DNA of 64,000 nucleotides from Nocardia amikacinitolerans NBRC 108937 (GCF_001612615.1 NZ_BDAU01000008.1:62001-126000), one strand, 5' to 3'; positions 1 to 9,711 are shown, numbered from the stretch's first letter. The notes: generated by a model not told the origin, from the sequence alone. Numbers and translations: made by a program.

Positions 1-2
1 AG

Positions 3-3000
3 GCACTGGCCGCGCAGGCCGACCGCTTGGCATCGCGTGTGGGCGAACACGATCCGATCGATATCGGCTTCTCGCTGGCGTCGACACGCGGTGTTCTCGA
101 GCATCGCGCCGTGGTGATTGCCGGTGACCGTTCGGGGCTGCTGGCAGGTATCGGGGCCTTGGCGGCCGGTGCGCAGGCGCCCGGTGTGGTGACCGGCCGC
201 GTGCTGGCCGGTTCCACGGGTGTGGTGTTCTCGGGTCAGGGTGCCCAGTGGGCAGGCATGGCCGCAGAGCTGCGGTCGGCCTTCCCGGTCTTCGGCAACC
301 ACTTCGACGCGATCGTCGCCGAGCTCGATCCGCTGCTGGCGCAGCCTGTTTCGCTGAGCACGGCACTGGCGGACGCCGATCTGGTCGACCGCACCGTGTT
401 CGCGCAAGCAGGTCTGTTTGCCTTCGAGGTCGCGTTGTTCCGGCTGCTCGAATCATGGGGCGTGCGCGCGGATGTGGTTGCCGGTCACTCGATCGGTGAG
501 GTCGCCGCCGCGCACGTGGCCGACGTGCTGTCGCTGGCGGACGCCTGTGTGTTGGTGGCCGCGCGTGGTCGTTTGATGCAGGCGCTGCCCTCGGGTGGCG
601 CGATGGTCGCCGTGGGCGCTTCCGAGGCCGATGTTCGGCCGCTGCTGACCGGTGCGGTGTCGATCGCGGCGGTCAACGGCCCGTCGTCGGTGGTGCTCTC
701 CGGTGTCGAAGCCGACGTCGTCGCTCTCGCCGAGGCCTGTGCCGAACACGGTTGGCGCACACACCGACTCCGGGTTTCGCACGCGTTCCATTCGGCCTCG
801 ATGGACCCGATGCTGGCCGAATTCGCCACGGCGATAGCGGGTGTGACGTTCGCACGTCCGCGTATCCCGCTGGTGTCCACCGTGACCGGCGCCCGGGTCG
901 CCGACGAGATGTCGGATCCGTCGTACTGGGTCGGTCAGGTCCGGGACACGGTGCGGTTCGCCGACGCCGTCGCGGCGATGGCGGATCTGGGTGTGGCCAG
1001 GTTCGCCGAGGTCGGCCCCGACGCGGTGCTGACCCCGATGATCGCCCAAACCCTCGACACCGCGACGACTGTCGCGCTGTCCAAACGTGACTCCGCGGAC
1101 CCCGCGACCGTGCTGACCGGCCTCGCCCGACTGCACGTCTCGGGTGCGACGGTCGATTGGACGAGCTACTACACCGGCACCGGCGGCACGAAGATCGACC
1201 TGCCCACCTACAGCTTCCAGCACCGCCGCTTCTGGTCCACCGGCCCGCTGCACACCGGGGAGGCGCACGCACTCGGCCTGCGCTCCACCGACCACCCGAT
1301 GCTGGGCGCCCTGGTGGCGCAGCCGGAGAGCGGCGGCGTCCGATTCACCGGCCGCCTGTCCACGAGCACCCATCCCTGGCTTGCCGATCACGACGTGCTC
1401 GGCACGGTGTTGCTGCCGGGCACCGGATTCGTCGAACTGGCCGCCCACGCGGGCGACCAGGTCGACTGCCCGGAGCTGGCGGAACTCACCCTGCTCGCGC
1501 CACTGGTATTCCAGGGGCAGGGCGGCGCCGACATCCAGGTGATCGTCGGCGACGGCGACGACACCGGCCGCAGGCGGCTCGACATCTACTCTCGGCGGGA
1601 CGACGACGATCCGTCGGCGCCGTGGACGCACCACGCGCAGGGCACGGTGAGTCCGACCCGGGAAGCCGAAACACCGGACGGCTGGGCGGATTTCACGCAG
1701 TGGCCACCGGCCGGTGCCACGGACATCGAGCTGGCAGGCGCCTACGACGTACTCGCCGACCACGGCTACAACTACGGGCCCGCCTTCCGCGGACTGGAAA
1801 CCATGTGGCGGCGTGGTGACGACCTCTTCGCCGAGGTCGCGCTGCCCGAATCGACCGCAACCCAGGGCTACGGCATGCACCCGGCGCTGCTGGACGCGGC
1901 CATGCACGCGCTGTCCTTCGGCCTTCCGCGGGGCGTGGACGAGCAGGCCGAGCGGCCCACCCTGGTGCCGTTCGCCTGGTCCTCGGTGCGGGTGCACGCC
2001 GACGGCGCCCGGCGGGTGCGGGTTCGATTGTCCTGGCTGAACCAGGGCGAGGTCGCCCTGGCGAGCGCCGATGCCGGTGGGTCGCCGCTGTTGTCCGTCG
2101 GGTCGCTCGCGCTGCGCCCGATGTCGCTCGAACTGCTGTCGGCCGCAACTCGTTCCGCACCGGACGGGCGGTACGAGGTCAGCTGGCGGCCCGGTCCTGA
2201 ACTGCGCTCGGCGGGTTCGTGGGCCGAGTGGGGGTCGTCCGAGTCGGCCTCGGTCGTGCTGTTCCGTCCCCCGGTCGACGGCGCCGACGAGCCGGTCCGA
2301 TTGCGTACCGCGCTGCACCGGACACTCGGGGTCGTGCAGGAGTTCCTGCGCGAACAGCGTTACACGGCAACCACTTTGGCTGTCGTCACCGACGGCTCGT
2401 CTGGCCCGGCCGCAGCTGCGGTGTGGGGCTTGGTGCGCGCGGCGCAAACGGAGCATCCCGGGCGCATCGTGCTCGTCGAGGCCGCAGCCGAGATCACCGC
2501 GGATCACCTTGCCGCCGCGGCGATGTCGGGCGAACCGGAACTGGCCGTCCGGGAGGATGGGACGTGGGTGCCGCGGCTGGTGCGTGCCGCGCTACCCGAG
2601 TCGGCCGCGCGGGCGCCGTGGGATCCGGAACGGACGGTACTGATCACCGGCGGCACCGGCGGAATCGGCCGTCACCTCGCCAGACACCTGGTGAGCGAGC
2701 ACGGTGTGCGGCACCTGCTGCTGGCCGGGCGCCGCGGACCGGATGCCGCCGCGGATCTCGTCGCGGAACTGACCGATCTCGGTGCCAGGGTGCGGGTGGT
2801 CGCCTGCGATGTGGCGGACCGAAACGCGTTGCGAGAACTGCTCGCTTCGGTCCCGGCCGAGCATCCGCTGGGTGCGGTCGTGCACGTCGCGGGCGTTGCC
2901 CACAACGGGATGGTCGAGACACTGACGCCCGAGCAGATCGACTACTCCCTCGCCGCCAAGGCCGACGCGGCCTGGTATCTGCACGAGCTCACCCGGCCTG

Positions 3001-4544
3001 CCGGGCTGTCCGCCTTCGTGCTGATCTCCTCGGTCGCGGGCTCCATCCTGCCCGCAGGCCAGGGCGGCTACGCGGCGGCCAACGTATTCCTCGACGCGCT
3101 CGCCACCCACCGGCACGCCGAAGGCCTGCCTGCCACCGCGCTCGCCTACGGGCTGTGGGATATCGAAACGGGCCTGTCGCAGTGGCTCGGCGAGGCAGAC
3201 CGGCAGCGCATGCGCCGCCAGGGTCTGCCGCCACTCGCCGCGCACAAGGCACTCGAATTGTTCGATGCCGCAGTGGCTTCGGCGGCTCCGGCGAGCGTCC
3301 TGACCGAGATCGACCTGCCCGCCCTGCGGGCTCGCGATGCGGTGCCCGCGCTGCTGCGCGACCTGGCCAAGCGAGCAGGGCGGCGACAGAGCACCGCTGC
3401 CAAGGACGCGAGCGCACTGCGCAGGCAGCTCGCCCAGCTCCCGGAGTCCGAGCAAGAAGAGTGGCTCCGCAAGCACATTCTCGAGACCGCTGCCAGGCTG
3501 CTGGGTCATGAGAGCGTCGATGCGCTCGACCCGGAGCGGGACTTCCTCGAATCGGGCTTCGACTCACTGGCCGCCATGGAGCTGCGGACCACGCTCAACG
3601 CGTCCACCGGTCTGACGCTGCCGACGGCCGCGATCTTCGACCACAAGACGCCCGCGGCGCTGGCTCGATACCTGCGGACGGAACTCGCCGCGACCGCACG
3701 ACGCGGCGATGCGCCTGCCGCCGAGGACGACTCGCTGTACGGGATGTTCCGTGGCGCGGTGGAGAGCGGCCGGTTTGTCCAGGCCTTCGACCTGTTGCGG
3801 GTGACGGCGGAGCTGCGCGAACAGTTCACCGCCGCACCGGAACCGGACCGGCTGCCGGTGCCGACGCGGCTCGCCGCGGGATCCGCGCTGCCGCGGATCA
3901 TCTGCCTCACACCGCCGCTGGCGACCGGGGGCGCGCATCAGTACGCCCGTATCGCCTCGCACCTGGGCGGTGCGCGGGACATCGTGGCGGTGTCGCCGAT
4001 CGGCTGCCGAAAGGGAGAGCCACTTCCGGCGACGCCGGCGGCGGCCGCGGAAGCCATCGCGCGCTCCGTCCTCGCGGCGGCGCAGGGCGAACCGTTCGTT
4101 CTGCTCGGCTACTCCTCGGGCGGCCTGCTGGCCTACCGCGTCACCGAGCACCTGGAAGCGGCCGGTGGCCCAGCGCCCGCGGGCGTGGTCATGCTGGACA
4201 CCTACAAGGTGCACGACGACGGCGATTGGTTGCTGCGAGCGATGGCCGAACACATGGTGTCGGACGAAGCCACCTTCGGTCGCTTCGACCGGGATCGGTT
4301 GACAGGTATGGGCCGGTACGTGCAACTGCTACAGCAGATGATGCCCGGCTCCGTCACCACGCCCACGCTGTTCATCCAGTGCGCCGAGAGCTTCCTCGGT
4401 AGCTCGTCGGATCGCGCGGACTGGCAGGCCGAGCCGTGGGATCCGGCGCATACCGTTGTCTCGGTTGCGGCCGACCACTTCTCGATTCTCGAGGACGGTT
4501 CGGCCGATGTCGCCGAAGCGATCGAGGGCTGGCTCGCGGGCTAG
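3..4544 (+). CDS. Type I modular polyketide synthase, terminal module (AT-DH-KR-ACP-TE), 5'-truncated by window
   Basis: The frame is open to the left edge, so the ketosynthase and any earlier modules lie outside; 1513 residues are visible. Numbered from nt 3: acyltransferase with GHSIGE near 161 and HAFH near 260, the signature usually linked to malonyl-CoA; dehydratase with HxxxGxxxxP (His ~463) and a later DAAMH, so probably active; ketoreductase with a GGTGGIG nucleotide loop (~883), SSVAG and catalytic Tyr in GGYAAAN (~1023); acyl carrier protein GFDSL (Ser ~1188); C-terminal thioesterase GYSSG (Ser ~1371) with LDTY and ADHFS. No enoylreductase is present. The KR lacks the LDD motif of B-type domains and also the A-type Trp, so stereochemistry cannot be read. 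The thioesterase marks the end of the assembly line, so this module should release the finished chain. The product is unknown. Confidence 0.95.
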   Translation, partial: ALAAQADRLASRVGEHDPIDIGFSLASTRGVLEHRAVVIAGDRSGLLAGIGALAAGAQAPGVVTGRVLAGSTGVVFSGQGAQWAGMAAELRSAFPVFGNHFDAIVAELDPLLAQPVSLSTALADADLVDRTVFAQAGLFAFEVALFRLLESWGVRADVVAGHSIGEVAAAHVADVLSLADACVLVAARGRLMQALPSGGAMVAVGASEADVRPLLTGAVSIAAVNGPSSVVLSGVEADVVALAEACAEHGWRTHRLRVSHAFHSASMDPMLAEFATAIAGVTFARPRIPLVSTVTGARVADEMSDPSYWVGQVRDTVRFADAVAAMADLGVARFAEVGPDAVLTPMIAQTLDTATTVALSKRDSADPATVLTGLARLHVSGATVDWTSYYTGTGGTKIDLPTYSFQHRRFWSTGPLHTGEAHALGLRSTDHPMLGALVAQPESGGVRFTGRLSTSTHPWLADHDVLGTVLLPGTGFVELAAHAGDQVDCPELAELTLLAPLVFQGQGGADIQVIVGDGDDTGRRRLDIYSRRDDDDPSAPWTHHAQGTVSPTREAETPDGWADFTQWPPAGATDIELAGAYDVLADHGYNYGPAFRGLETMWRRGDDLFAEVALPESTATQGYGMHPALLDAAMHALSFGLPRGVDEQAERPTLVPFAWSSVRVHADGARRVRVRLSWLNQGEVALASADAGGSPLLSVGSLALRPMSLELLSAATRSAPDGRYEVSWRPGPELRSAGSWAEWGSSESASVVLFRPPVDGADEPVRLRTALHRTLGVVQEFLREQRYTATTLAVVTDGSSGPAAAAVWGLVRAAQTEHPGRIVLVEAAAEITADHLAAAAMSGEPELAVREDGTWVPRLVRAALPESAARAPWDPERTVLITGGTGGIGRHLARHLVSEHGVRHLLLAGRRGPDAAADLVAELTDLGARVRVVACDVADRNALRELLASVPAEHPLGAVVHVAGVAHNGMVETLTPEQIDYSLAAKADAAWYLHELTRPAGLSAFVLISSVAGSILPAGQGGYAAANVFLDALATHRHAEGLPATALAYGLWDIETGLSQWLGEADRQRMRRQGLPPLAAHKALELFDAAVASAAPASVLTEIDLPALRARDAVPALLRDLAKRAGRRQSTAAKDASALRRQLAQLPESEQEEWLRKHILETAARLLGHESVDALDPERDFLESGFDSLAAMELRTTLNASTGLTLPTAAIFDHKTPAALARYLRTELAATARRGDAPAAEDDSLYGMFRGAVESGRFVQAFDLLRVTAELREQFTAAPEPDRLPVPTRLAAGSALPRIICLTPPLATGGAHQYARIASHLGGARDIVAVSPIGCRKGEPLPATPAAAAEAIARSVLAAAQGEPFVLLGYSSGGLLAYRVTEHLEAAGGPAPAGVVMLDTYKVHDDGDWLLRAMAEHMVSDEATFGRFDRDRLTGMGRYVQLLQQMMPGSVTTPTLFIQCAESFLGSSSDRADWQAEPWDPAHTVVSVAADHFSILEDGSADVAEAIEGWLAG

Positions 4545-4548
4545 GAAC

Positions 4549-4584
4549 GACGACCGGGTGGGCGAGTCGGCCCACCCGGTCGTC
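4549..4584. terminator. Bidirectional hairpin terminator between convergent PKS and thioesterase genes
   Basis: Perfect 15-bp inverted repeat (GACGACCGGGTGGGC at 4549-4563, complement at 4570-4584) with a 6-nt loop, placed 5 bp after the PKS stop and 6 bp before the stop of the convergent thioesterase gene. No U-tract follows, as is common in actinobacteria. Confidence 0.8.
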
Positions 4585-4590
4585 GCGGCT

Positions 4591-5349
4591 CTAGCTGGAG
4601 AGCGCTCGGGCGCAATGATCGCGAATCAGCTGTCCTATCGGGTGGCGATTCGCATCGATGAAGAAATGACCGCCCGGAAACGATTTCGCGAAGAAGCTTC
4701 CGGTGGTGTGCGAACCCCATGCCTCGATTTCCGCGAAACTCGCATCGGGGTCACGGTCACCGACAAGCGCGACGACAGGGCTGCTGACCATCGCGTCCGC
4801 ACTGCACTCGTAGGTCTCGATGGCTCGATAGTCGTTCCTGACGACCGACAGGATCAGCTGTCGGAATTCGGGATCCTCGAGCAACGCCGCCGGTGTGCCG
4901 CCGAACCCCAGTAGGTGCTCACCGAGCTCACGATCGCTCAGCAGGTGCACTCGCAGCGCGGGCAGCGCGGCCGAAGGCGCGCGCCGACCGGAGGCGAACA
5001 GCACCCGCGCGCTCACCCCCGATTCCTGCTCGAGCCGCCTGCACGCCTCGAAAGCCACGACGGATCCCATACTGTGCCCGAACAAGGAAAAGTCCTCGGC
5101 GCCCTCGGCTGCTTCTTTCAGCTCGGGAAGCAGGCCGTCGACGAGGTCCGGAATATTGCCCACGAGCGGTTCGCGTCTTCTGTCCTGCCGCCCCGGATAC
5201 TGGACAGCGAGGACCTCGAAATCCGACCCGAGGGCTTCGGCCAATGGCCCGAAGGAGATGGCGGAGCCGCCGGCGTGCGGAAAACAGAACAACTTGTGGG
5301 ACCCGTCCCCTGCGGAGGGGGACAGGCGACGTAGCCAGCTATTACCCAT
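4591..5349 (-). CDS. Type II thioesterase (editing), polyketide-associated
   Basis: 252-aa alpha/beta hydrolase of the family that removes stalled or wrong acyl groups from carrier proteins. Seen: the N-terminal FPHAGGSA oxyanion segment (~24-30), the nucleophile in GHSMGS (Ser ~93), GDRDP holding the Asp, and a C-terminal GGHFF with the catalytic His. Length is typical of stand-alone TEII (about 250 aa). Its start ATG overlaps the end of the upstream methyltransferase gene by 8 bp, so the two are one operon, converging on the PKS. Location beside a type I PKS supports a proofreading role for that enzyme, though this is inference from context. Confidence 0.9.
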   Translation of the reverse strand: MGNSWLRRLSPSAGDGSHKLFCFPHAGGSAISFGPLAEALGSDFEVLAVQYPGRQDRRREPLVGNIPDLVDGLLPELKEAAEGAEDFSLFGHSMGSVVAFEACRRLEQESGVSARVLFASGRRAPSAALPALRVHLLSDRELGEHLLGFGGTPAALLEDPEFRQLILSVVRNDYRAIETYECSADAMVSSPVVALVGDRDPDASFAEIEAWGSHTTGSFFAKSFPGGHFFIDANRHPIGQLIRDHCARALSS

Positions 5350-6199
5350 GGGTTAGTCGCACCACCGAACTCCAAGGCTTCCAAGCGCTTCGGATCGGCT
5401 TGCGAGGATCCGGCGGCGGGAAGAGCGTCATCGGTTTCATGAACCAGGGCAGCCGGTGGAACCGGTGCGCCGCCGAGGTGAGTGCTTCCACCTCGTCGGC
5501 CGTCCAGTCGAGGTCGGCGAAGAAGCGCAGCGGATCGACCGGACCGAAGTGCCAGGGAGCGTTGGCGAGCAGTTCGGTGGTGGCCTTGCTCATCCGCTTC
5601 ACAATCGCCTGATTGTTGACATCCAGTGCCCACCAAGCGATTTCCGGCCGGGCCAGCGCGGCGGCCAAGCTGGTCACCTCGTCTTCGGTGAGGTAGTAGA
5701 TCAGACCCTCGGTGAGCACCAGCGCCCGCTGTGCACCCGCGAGTGCCTCGTCGAGGAACCGGCTCCGCGCCTCGGGATCGGCGAGATCCACCGCCGTGCG
5801 GGTGAGCGCGCAGCGCGGCGACTCCCCGGCGAGTAGCTTGTTCTTCTCCTCGACCAATGCGGGGAGATCGGCCTCGATCCACACGAATTCGGCGGGCAGG
5901 TCGAGCCGGTAGGGGCGGGTGTCCATCCCCGCGGCCATATTGAGCACCCGATCGCAGCCCTGCTCGATGGTCTTCATGATCAGGTCGTCGATGAGTTTGG
6001 TGCGGGTGACCAGATTCCAGCCGTTGTGCATCAGGAGCGGAGTGCGGCCGGCTATGGCGCGTCCCCGCTCCCCGGCGACCCGGTCGGCGAGCGGATCGTG
6101 GAAAAGCGCGTCGGGGCGGGCGGATTCGACAGCGCGGAAGGCGGCCACCCAGCGCGCGGTGTCGGAAACGTTCGTAACTAGTTCAGCGGTTTCGGCCAC
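5342..6199 (-). CDS. SAM-dependent O-methyltransferase, PPM1/TcmP-like (LCMT) family
   Basis: 285 aa with a GTG start. The motif NMAAGMDTRPYRLDLP (~88-103), followed by an acidic residue and DLP, is diagnostic of the leucine-carboxyl-methyltransferase/TcmP class, where it forms the SAM site. TcmP-type members O-methylate polyketide acids or hydroxyls. It is the first intact gene of an operon with the type II thioesterase (8-bp overlap), next to the terminal PKS module, so a tailoring role in the same pathway is plausible but not shown. The same family has many uncharacterised mycobacterial members, so a different small-molecule substrate is possible. Confidence 0.85.
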   Translation of the reverse strand: MAETAELVTNVSDTARWVAAFRAVESARPDALFHDPLADRVAGERGRAIAGRTPLLMHNGWNLVTRTKLIDDLIMKTIEQGCDRVLNMAAGMDTRPYRLDLPAEFVWIEADLPALVEEKNKLLAGESPRCALTRTAVDLADPEARSRFLDEALAGAQRALVLTEGLIYYLTEDEVTSLAAALARPEIAWWALDVNNQAIVKRMSKATTELLANAPWHFGPVDPLRFFADLDWTADEVEALTSAAHRFHRLPWFMKPMTLFPPPDPRKPIRSAWKPWSSVVRLTHG

Positions 6200-6232
6200 C
6201 GATGCAGTCTCGCACAGCGAACGAAACGATGC

Positions 6233-6427
6233 TCAATGGCCGGATTCGGCTGCGGCGGCGCTCAACTCGACGACCGCGGTTCGCCGACCTGTCGAGCCGC
6301 GACCGAAGCCTTCTGCGGTGTCGAGGTCGCCGAGCGGGCCGACGCGGGCGTGTGCGAGCCGAGGGTGTTCGATCACGAGGCGTTGTGAACGTTCCCAGTG
6401 CGGTTCTGGTCGGTCGATCAGCGTCGG
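6233..6427 (-). pseudogene. Orphan 3' coding fragment (64 codons), possible remnant upstream of the methyltransferase
   Basis: On the minus strand a frame with strong G/C third-position bias runs from just after a TAG (6428-6430) to a TGA at 6233-6235, reading ...LVIEHPRLAHARVGPLG... and ending ELSAAAAESGH. No ATG or plausible ribosome site starts it, and a second in-frame stop lies a few codons further upstream. It ends 33 bp before the methyltransferase start, as an operon member would. I read it as the tail of a decayed or truncated gene, but the protein is not recognised. The remainder of the gap (6430-6636) shows nothing else I can support. Confidence 0.35.
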
Positions 6428-6636
6428 CTATGCCGGTTGATCTGGGATTTTTCAGCCGGGTTCGGGGTCGTCGAGGCCGATCGCGACCGGTGCCGGTTCG
6501 TACCCGTCAGTAGATCGGGAGCGACTGTGATGATTCACAAAGTATTGCCGACGGCTTTCTGGATCGCACGAAACGCTAGCTCGAGACGGGTCGGATGCTG
6601 TTTCATCATGGTGCGCTGGGGCTCGAGCAGCGGCGG

Positions 6637-6687
6637 GAAAGGACGTCCTTTCTGGGTTGCTCCACCTATCCCACAGAAAGAAGGACG
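6637..6687 (+). promoter_or_regulatory. Hairpin-forming leader overlapping the ribosome-binding site
   Basis: GAAAGGACGTCCTTTC (6637-6652) is a perfect 16-bp palindrome. In addition, CGTCCTTTCTGGG (6644-6656) can pair imperfectly with CCCACAGAAAGAAGGACG (6670-6687), which contains the AAGGAC Shine-Dalgarno for the ATG at 6696. The two structures are mutually exclusive, which suggests translational control of the exported-protein operon. Inference from sequence only. Confidence 0.4.
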
Positions 6688-6695
6688 GCTGACAT

Positions 6696-7478
6696 ATGCT
6701 GCCCACCCGAGGATCGCGGACCGCTGTGTCCGCTCTCGTACTAGCGGCGAGTGCCGCACTCGTCGCGCCGGCGCCGAGCACGGCCGCGCCGCGGCCTGCC
6801 CCGGCACAGCAGGCCGTTCCGGCCATCCCGGAGAACGTTCCCTCCGAGGCGCTGGCCGCGCTGGCGCCGACGATCATCGGCGCCATCTCCGCGCCCGGTC
6901 CCATCGCCGACGGCGGACAAGCCGCGATCCTCGCCCAGGCTCGGGCGCTGCTCGCGACGCCCGGCATCCCCGCGCAGGTCAAGGCGACCCTGGAGCGGGT
7001 CATCACGTTCCTCGACGGTAGCGGTGGCGGTGGCCCCGAGCTCCCGCCGTCGGACGGTGCGCGGATCGCCCAGTTCCTCTACCCGACCATCGGCAAGGGC
7101 TGCATCGGACCGACCTCCGATTCCGTCGGCACCGCGCTGGCCGTCCCCGGCCCCGCCGAACTGCCGCCGCCGGGACCGAAGGCGGGCCAGACCGGCTTCG
7201 TCTTCACCGCGCTCGGCACCAAAACGCCTGCGGCCGTGCAGAATCCACCGCTGACCGTGCAGTGGGTCAACCTCGACACCCGCCGTTCGGGTGTGCAGCC
7301 GCTCACCGGTGAGGCCGAGATCAACACCGACGGACCCGCCACCCTGTCGGCCATGGTCGACACCGGCCCTGGCCGCGTCGCCGCCGTGATCTCCGGCTCG
7401 CTCACCACCACGACCGCCGATTCCGGCGCTCGTACCTGCACCTTCGCGCCGACCCTCGGGTTCTTCACCGTCGCCTGA
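6696..7478 (+). CDS. Conserved-type exported protein with signal peptide, unknown function
   Basis: 260 aa. An N-terminal Sec signal peptide is clear: Arg-containing n-region, hydrophobic Ala/Val/Leu core, and an Ala-rich cleavage region (~24-31). The mature part is Ala/Pro/Gly-rich, with a helical stretch (~50-108), a Gly-rich linker near 110 and a predicted beta-rich C-terminal half with two Cys (near 135 and 250) that could form a disulfide. The composition resembles secreted proteins of Nocardia and mycobacteria, but I do not recognise a named family. It is followed after 28 bp by the DUF2613-PorA pair, suggesting an envelope role. The start follows an AAGGAC ribosome site. Confidence 0.75.
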   Translation: MLPTRGSRTAVSALVLAASAALVAPAPSTAAPRPAPAQQAVPAIPENVPSEALAALAPTIIGAISAPGPIADGGQAAILAQARALLATPGIPAQVKATLERVITFLDGSGGGGPELPPSDGARIAQFLYPTIGKGCIGPTSDSVGTALAVPGPAELPPPGPKAGQTGFVFTALGTKTPAAVQNPPLTVQWVNLDTRRSGVQPLTGEAEINTDGPATLSAMVDTGPGRVAAVISGSLTTTTADSGARTCTFAPTLGFFTVA

Positions 7479-7506
7479 GTCGACGCAACGTATTGGAGTC
7501 ATATCT

Positions 7507-7674
7507 ATGAAATTCGCCGTTCCCGGCTTGGTCAGCGGGCTAGCGGGCGCGACCCTCGGTGTGGTTGCCGTACTGGGCATCACCGTTGGCGCGCAACAGA
7601 ATTCGATCCCGGCCCCGGAGACGATCGTCGACCCGGGTTCGTCGCCGGCCAACATGCCGTACGGCAGCCGATGA
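7507..7674 (+). CDS. DUF2613-like small membrane/secreted protein
   Basis: 55 aa. One hydrophobic N-terminal segment (~4-27, LVSGLAGATLGVVAVLG) is followed by a polar tail ending MPYGSR. Size, single membrane segment and position directly before a PorA-family gene fit DUF2613, a Mycobacteriales family usually found there. GGAG lies about 9 nt before the ATG. The stop overlaps the next gene's start as ATGA, so translation is coupled. Function is unknown. A role with the PorA-like envelope protein is inferred from the pairing. Confidence 0.75.
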   Translation: MKFAVPGLVSGLAGATLGVVAVLGITVGAQQNSIPAPETIVDPGSSPANMPYGSR

Positions 7675-8702
7675 GCAACGGGCGCAGGACCATCGCCTGC
7701 TTCCTCGTCGGTCTCGGCGCGCTGCTGCTCGTGGCAGCGGTCATGATTCCCAGCTACACCGTCGGCAAGGTGGCCAAGACGCCGCTCGACCTGCGGATCA
7801 CCACGATCGCCAAGAGCGTGCCCGGCGAGGAAAGCCTTGTGCTGGACGCGAAGTCGCTCACCTCGCCCGAGGGCTCGGCCAAGGTCGACACCAATGTGCC
7901 GATCGTCTCGCAGCGCTTCCTCACCGTCGAAGAGCCCTCCGACGCCGACCAGATGACGGTGCAGGCGGGCCAGACGTTGCGTCGTGACGACCGCGAGGGC
8001 GACACCGGTCTGCTCACCGCCTCGATCGACCGCGTCACCATCGACCGCAAGACGGGCGAGCCGATCCCGGTGTCCCCCAACGGTTCCATCGCCGTCTCGG
8101 TCGACAGGACGGGCGCGTCGGTGGCCGACCCGTCGCAACGGGCCGGTCTGCAGTACCGCTTCCCGATCGGCACCGAGAAGAAGTCCTACCCCTACTTCGA
8201 TCTCAACGCCCGCGCCACCTACGACATCGACTTCGTGGACGAGGCCGAGATCAACGGCGTGCCGGTCTATCACTTCCGCCAGACCATCCCGGTCACGAAC
8301 ATGTGGGACGTGGTGCAGGCGCCGACCAACAAGCTCACCCTCCCCGCCGCCAAGTGGGGCCTCGAGGGCGAGGAGCCGGTCACGATGACCCGCTTCTACA
8401 CCAACACCCGCGACCTGTGGGTCGAGCCGAGGACCGGCGCGGTCCTCAAGGGCGGCGAGCAGATCCACCTGTTCTACGGTCGTAGCGCCACGCAGGTCGA
8501 CGTCACCGCCCTCAAGTCGCACATCGTCTTCGACGAGAAGACCATCGATGCCCAGCTGGCCGTCACCCAGGAGAGCCTCGACCGGCTCACCCTCTTCGGC
8601 CAGACCCTCCCCATCGCCCTGGGGATCCTTGGCGCGATCGCCCTCATCGGGGGCATCGTCCTCGGCGTCCTGAGCGGCGGATCCCGGGGCCGCCGGACCT
8701 AG
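7671..8702 (+). CDS. PorA-family (DUF3068) envelope protein
   Basis: 343 aa with one N-terminal membrane segment (~7-28), a long extracytoplasmic beta-rich domain, and one C-terminal membrane segment (~310-334) ending in a basic tail. This architecture, the YTVGKVAKTPLDL segment after the first helix and the DUF2613 partner match DUF3068, annotated as the porin PorA family in Corynebacteriales. Whether members truly form pores outside Corynebacterium is not settled. Starts by ATGA overlap with the preceding gene; a strong hairpin follows 24 bp after the stop. Confidence 0.85.
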   Translation: MSNGRRTIACFLVGLGALLLVAAVMIPSYTVGKVAKTPLDLRITTIAKSVPGEESLVLDAKSLTSPEGSAKVDTNVPIVSQRFLTVEEPSDADQMTVQAGQTLRRDDREGDTGLLTASIDRVTIDRKTGEPIPVSPNGSIAVSVDRTGASVADPSQRAGLQYRFPIGTEKKSYPYFDLNARATYDIDFVDEAEINGVPVYHFRQTIPVTNMWDVVQAPTNKLTLPAAKWGLEGEEPVTMTRFYTNTRDLWVEPRTGAVLKGGEQIHLFYGRSATQVDVTALKSHIVFDEKTIDAQLAVTQESLDRLTLFGQTLPIALGILGAIALIGGIVLGVLSGGSRGRRT

Positions 8703-9711
8703 AGATTCCAGCGAAACCTGTACCACCACCTCGGCCTCCCTGCGTCCAACAGGGAGGCCGAGGTGTTACGTCCTCGGCTCGGCTTGTGCACCCGGGCGAG
8801 GTGAGAACGGCGAGGCAGCCGAGGACAAGCGCGATACCGACCCAACCGAGCGGGGGCAGACGTTCCCCGACGACCAACACCGCCAGCACGGCCGCACCCG
8901 CCGGTTCCAGCAGCGACAGAGTGGTCGCCGTGCTCGCGGTGACGTGCGCGAGCCCCCACCCGAACAGGACGTACCCGGCGAACATCGGAACCACCGCCAT
9001 GTACGCGCCCACCGCGGCGTTGCCCCAGGAGCCGACGAGAGGCCCGCCGGTGGCGATCAGGACGGGAACCAGACCCAGTCCGCCGAGGCCGAAGACCGCG
9101 CCCATGGCCGCGCGGGGGCGGATCCCGCCGGTGATCAGGCGATGGGCCGCCCAGGAGTACACCGCGTAGGTTGATGCGGCGAGCAATCCGAGCCCGACCC
9201 CGAGCGCGGCGGCGCCCGCCGAATCCGGACCCGCCGCGTGGCCGGTGGCTTCGGCCACGCAGATCGCGACCGTGCCCAACAGGCCGAGGGCCGCGCCGAA
9301 TCGCCAACGGCGCGTGAGCCTTCGCCGGTCGGCCACCCGCTCGATGACGGCCGAGGCAAGCGGCGCCATGCCGACCGAGACCGCGGTGCCCACCGCAACC
9401 CCGGCCAGCCGCATCGAGCTGTAGAACGCCAAAGGATAGAGGGCCACCGAGATCGCGCCGACGAGCACGGTGCCACGGCGGTCGCGCAACTGCCGCGCGT
9501 TGCGGGCGATCGGTCCTGCGGCGAGCAGCGCCTGGAGCAGGCCGCCGACACCCATGGCCATCGCCCCGATGGCCAGCGGTCCCACGTCCGGGGCGAAGCT
9601 CGCCGCGGTGCCGGTGGTGGCCCACAGCAGCGACGCCGCGAGCACGCACACCGCACCCACCCGCGCGGACCCGAGCTGCGCGGCGCCCGTCGGAAACAGC
9701 GCGCGGCTCAC
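8644..9711 (-). CDS. EamA-family (DMT superfamily) inner-membrane transporter
   Basis: From a GTG at 9711 the product is 355 aa, with about ten hydrophobic segments arranged as two repeats of five, the layout of DMT/EamA metabolite exporters (RhaT/YdcZ type). The frame upstream of the GTG is antisense-like and was excluded. The last ~35 residues are polar, Gly/Arg-rich and encoded across the terminator hairpin and 59 bp of the convergent PorA gene. They look non-native, as if an earlier stop codon had been lost. Transported compound unknown. The TetR gene upstream on the same strand, 218 bp away, may control it. Confidence 0.8.
   Translation of the reverse strand: MSRALFPTGAAQLGSARVGAVCVLAASLLWATTGTAASFAPDVGPLAIGAMAMGVGGLLQALLAAGPIARNARQLRDRRGTVLVGAISVALYPLAFYSSMRLAGVAVGTAVSVGMAPLASAVIERVADRRRLTRRWRFGAALGLLGTVAICVAEATGHAAGPDSAGAAALGVGLGLLAASTYAVYSWAAHRLITGGIRPRAAMGAVFGLGGLGLVPVLIATGGPLVGSWGNAAVGAYMAVVPMFAGYVLFGWGLAHVTASTATTLSLLEPAGAAVLAVLVVGERLPPLGWVGIALVLGCLAVLTSPGCTSRAEDVTPRPPCWTQGGRGGGTGFAGISRSGGPGIRRSGRRGRCPR
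8727..8765. terminator. Perfect 16-bp hairpin terminator after the PorA operon
   Basis: CACCTCGGCCTCCCTG (8727-8742) pairs perfectly with its complement at 8750-8765 across a 7-nt loop. It ends the plus-strand operon. On the minus strand it lies inside the 3' end of the open EamA frame, so that frame reads through the hairpin. Confidence 0.85.

Noticed and set aside
453..2507. 684-codon antisense frame in the PKS
   Set aside because: Arg/His/Gly-rich with no domain; the plus strand has continuous PKS domains.
6741..8729. 662-codon minus-strand frame across the PorA operon
   Set aside because: Acidic low-complexity shadow; no ribosome site or recognisable domain.
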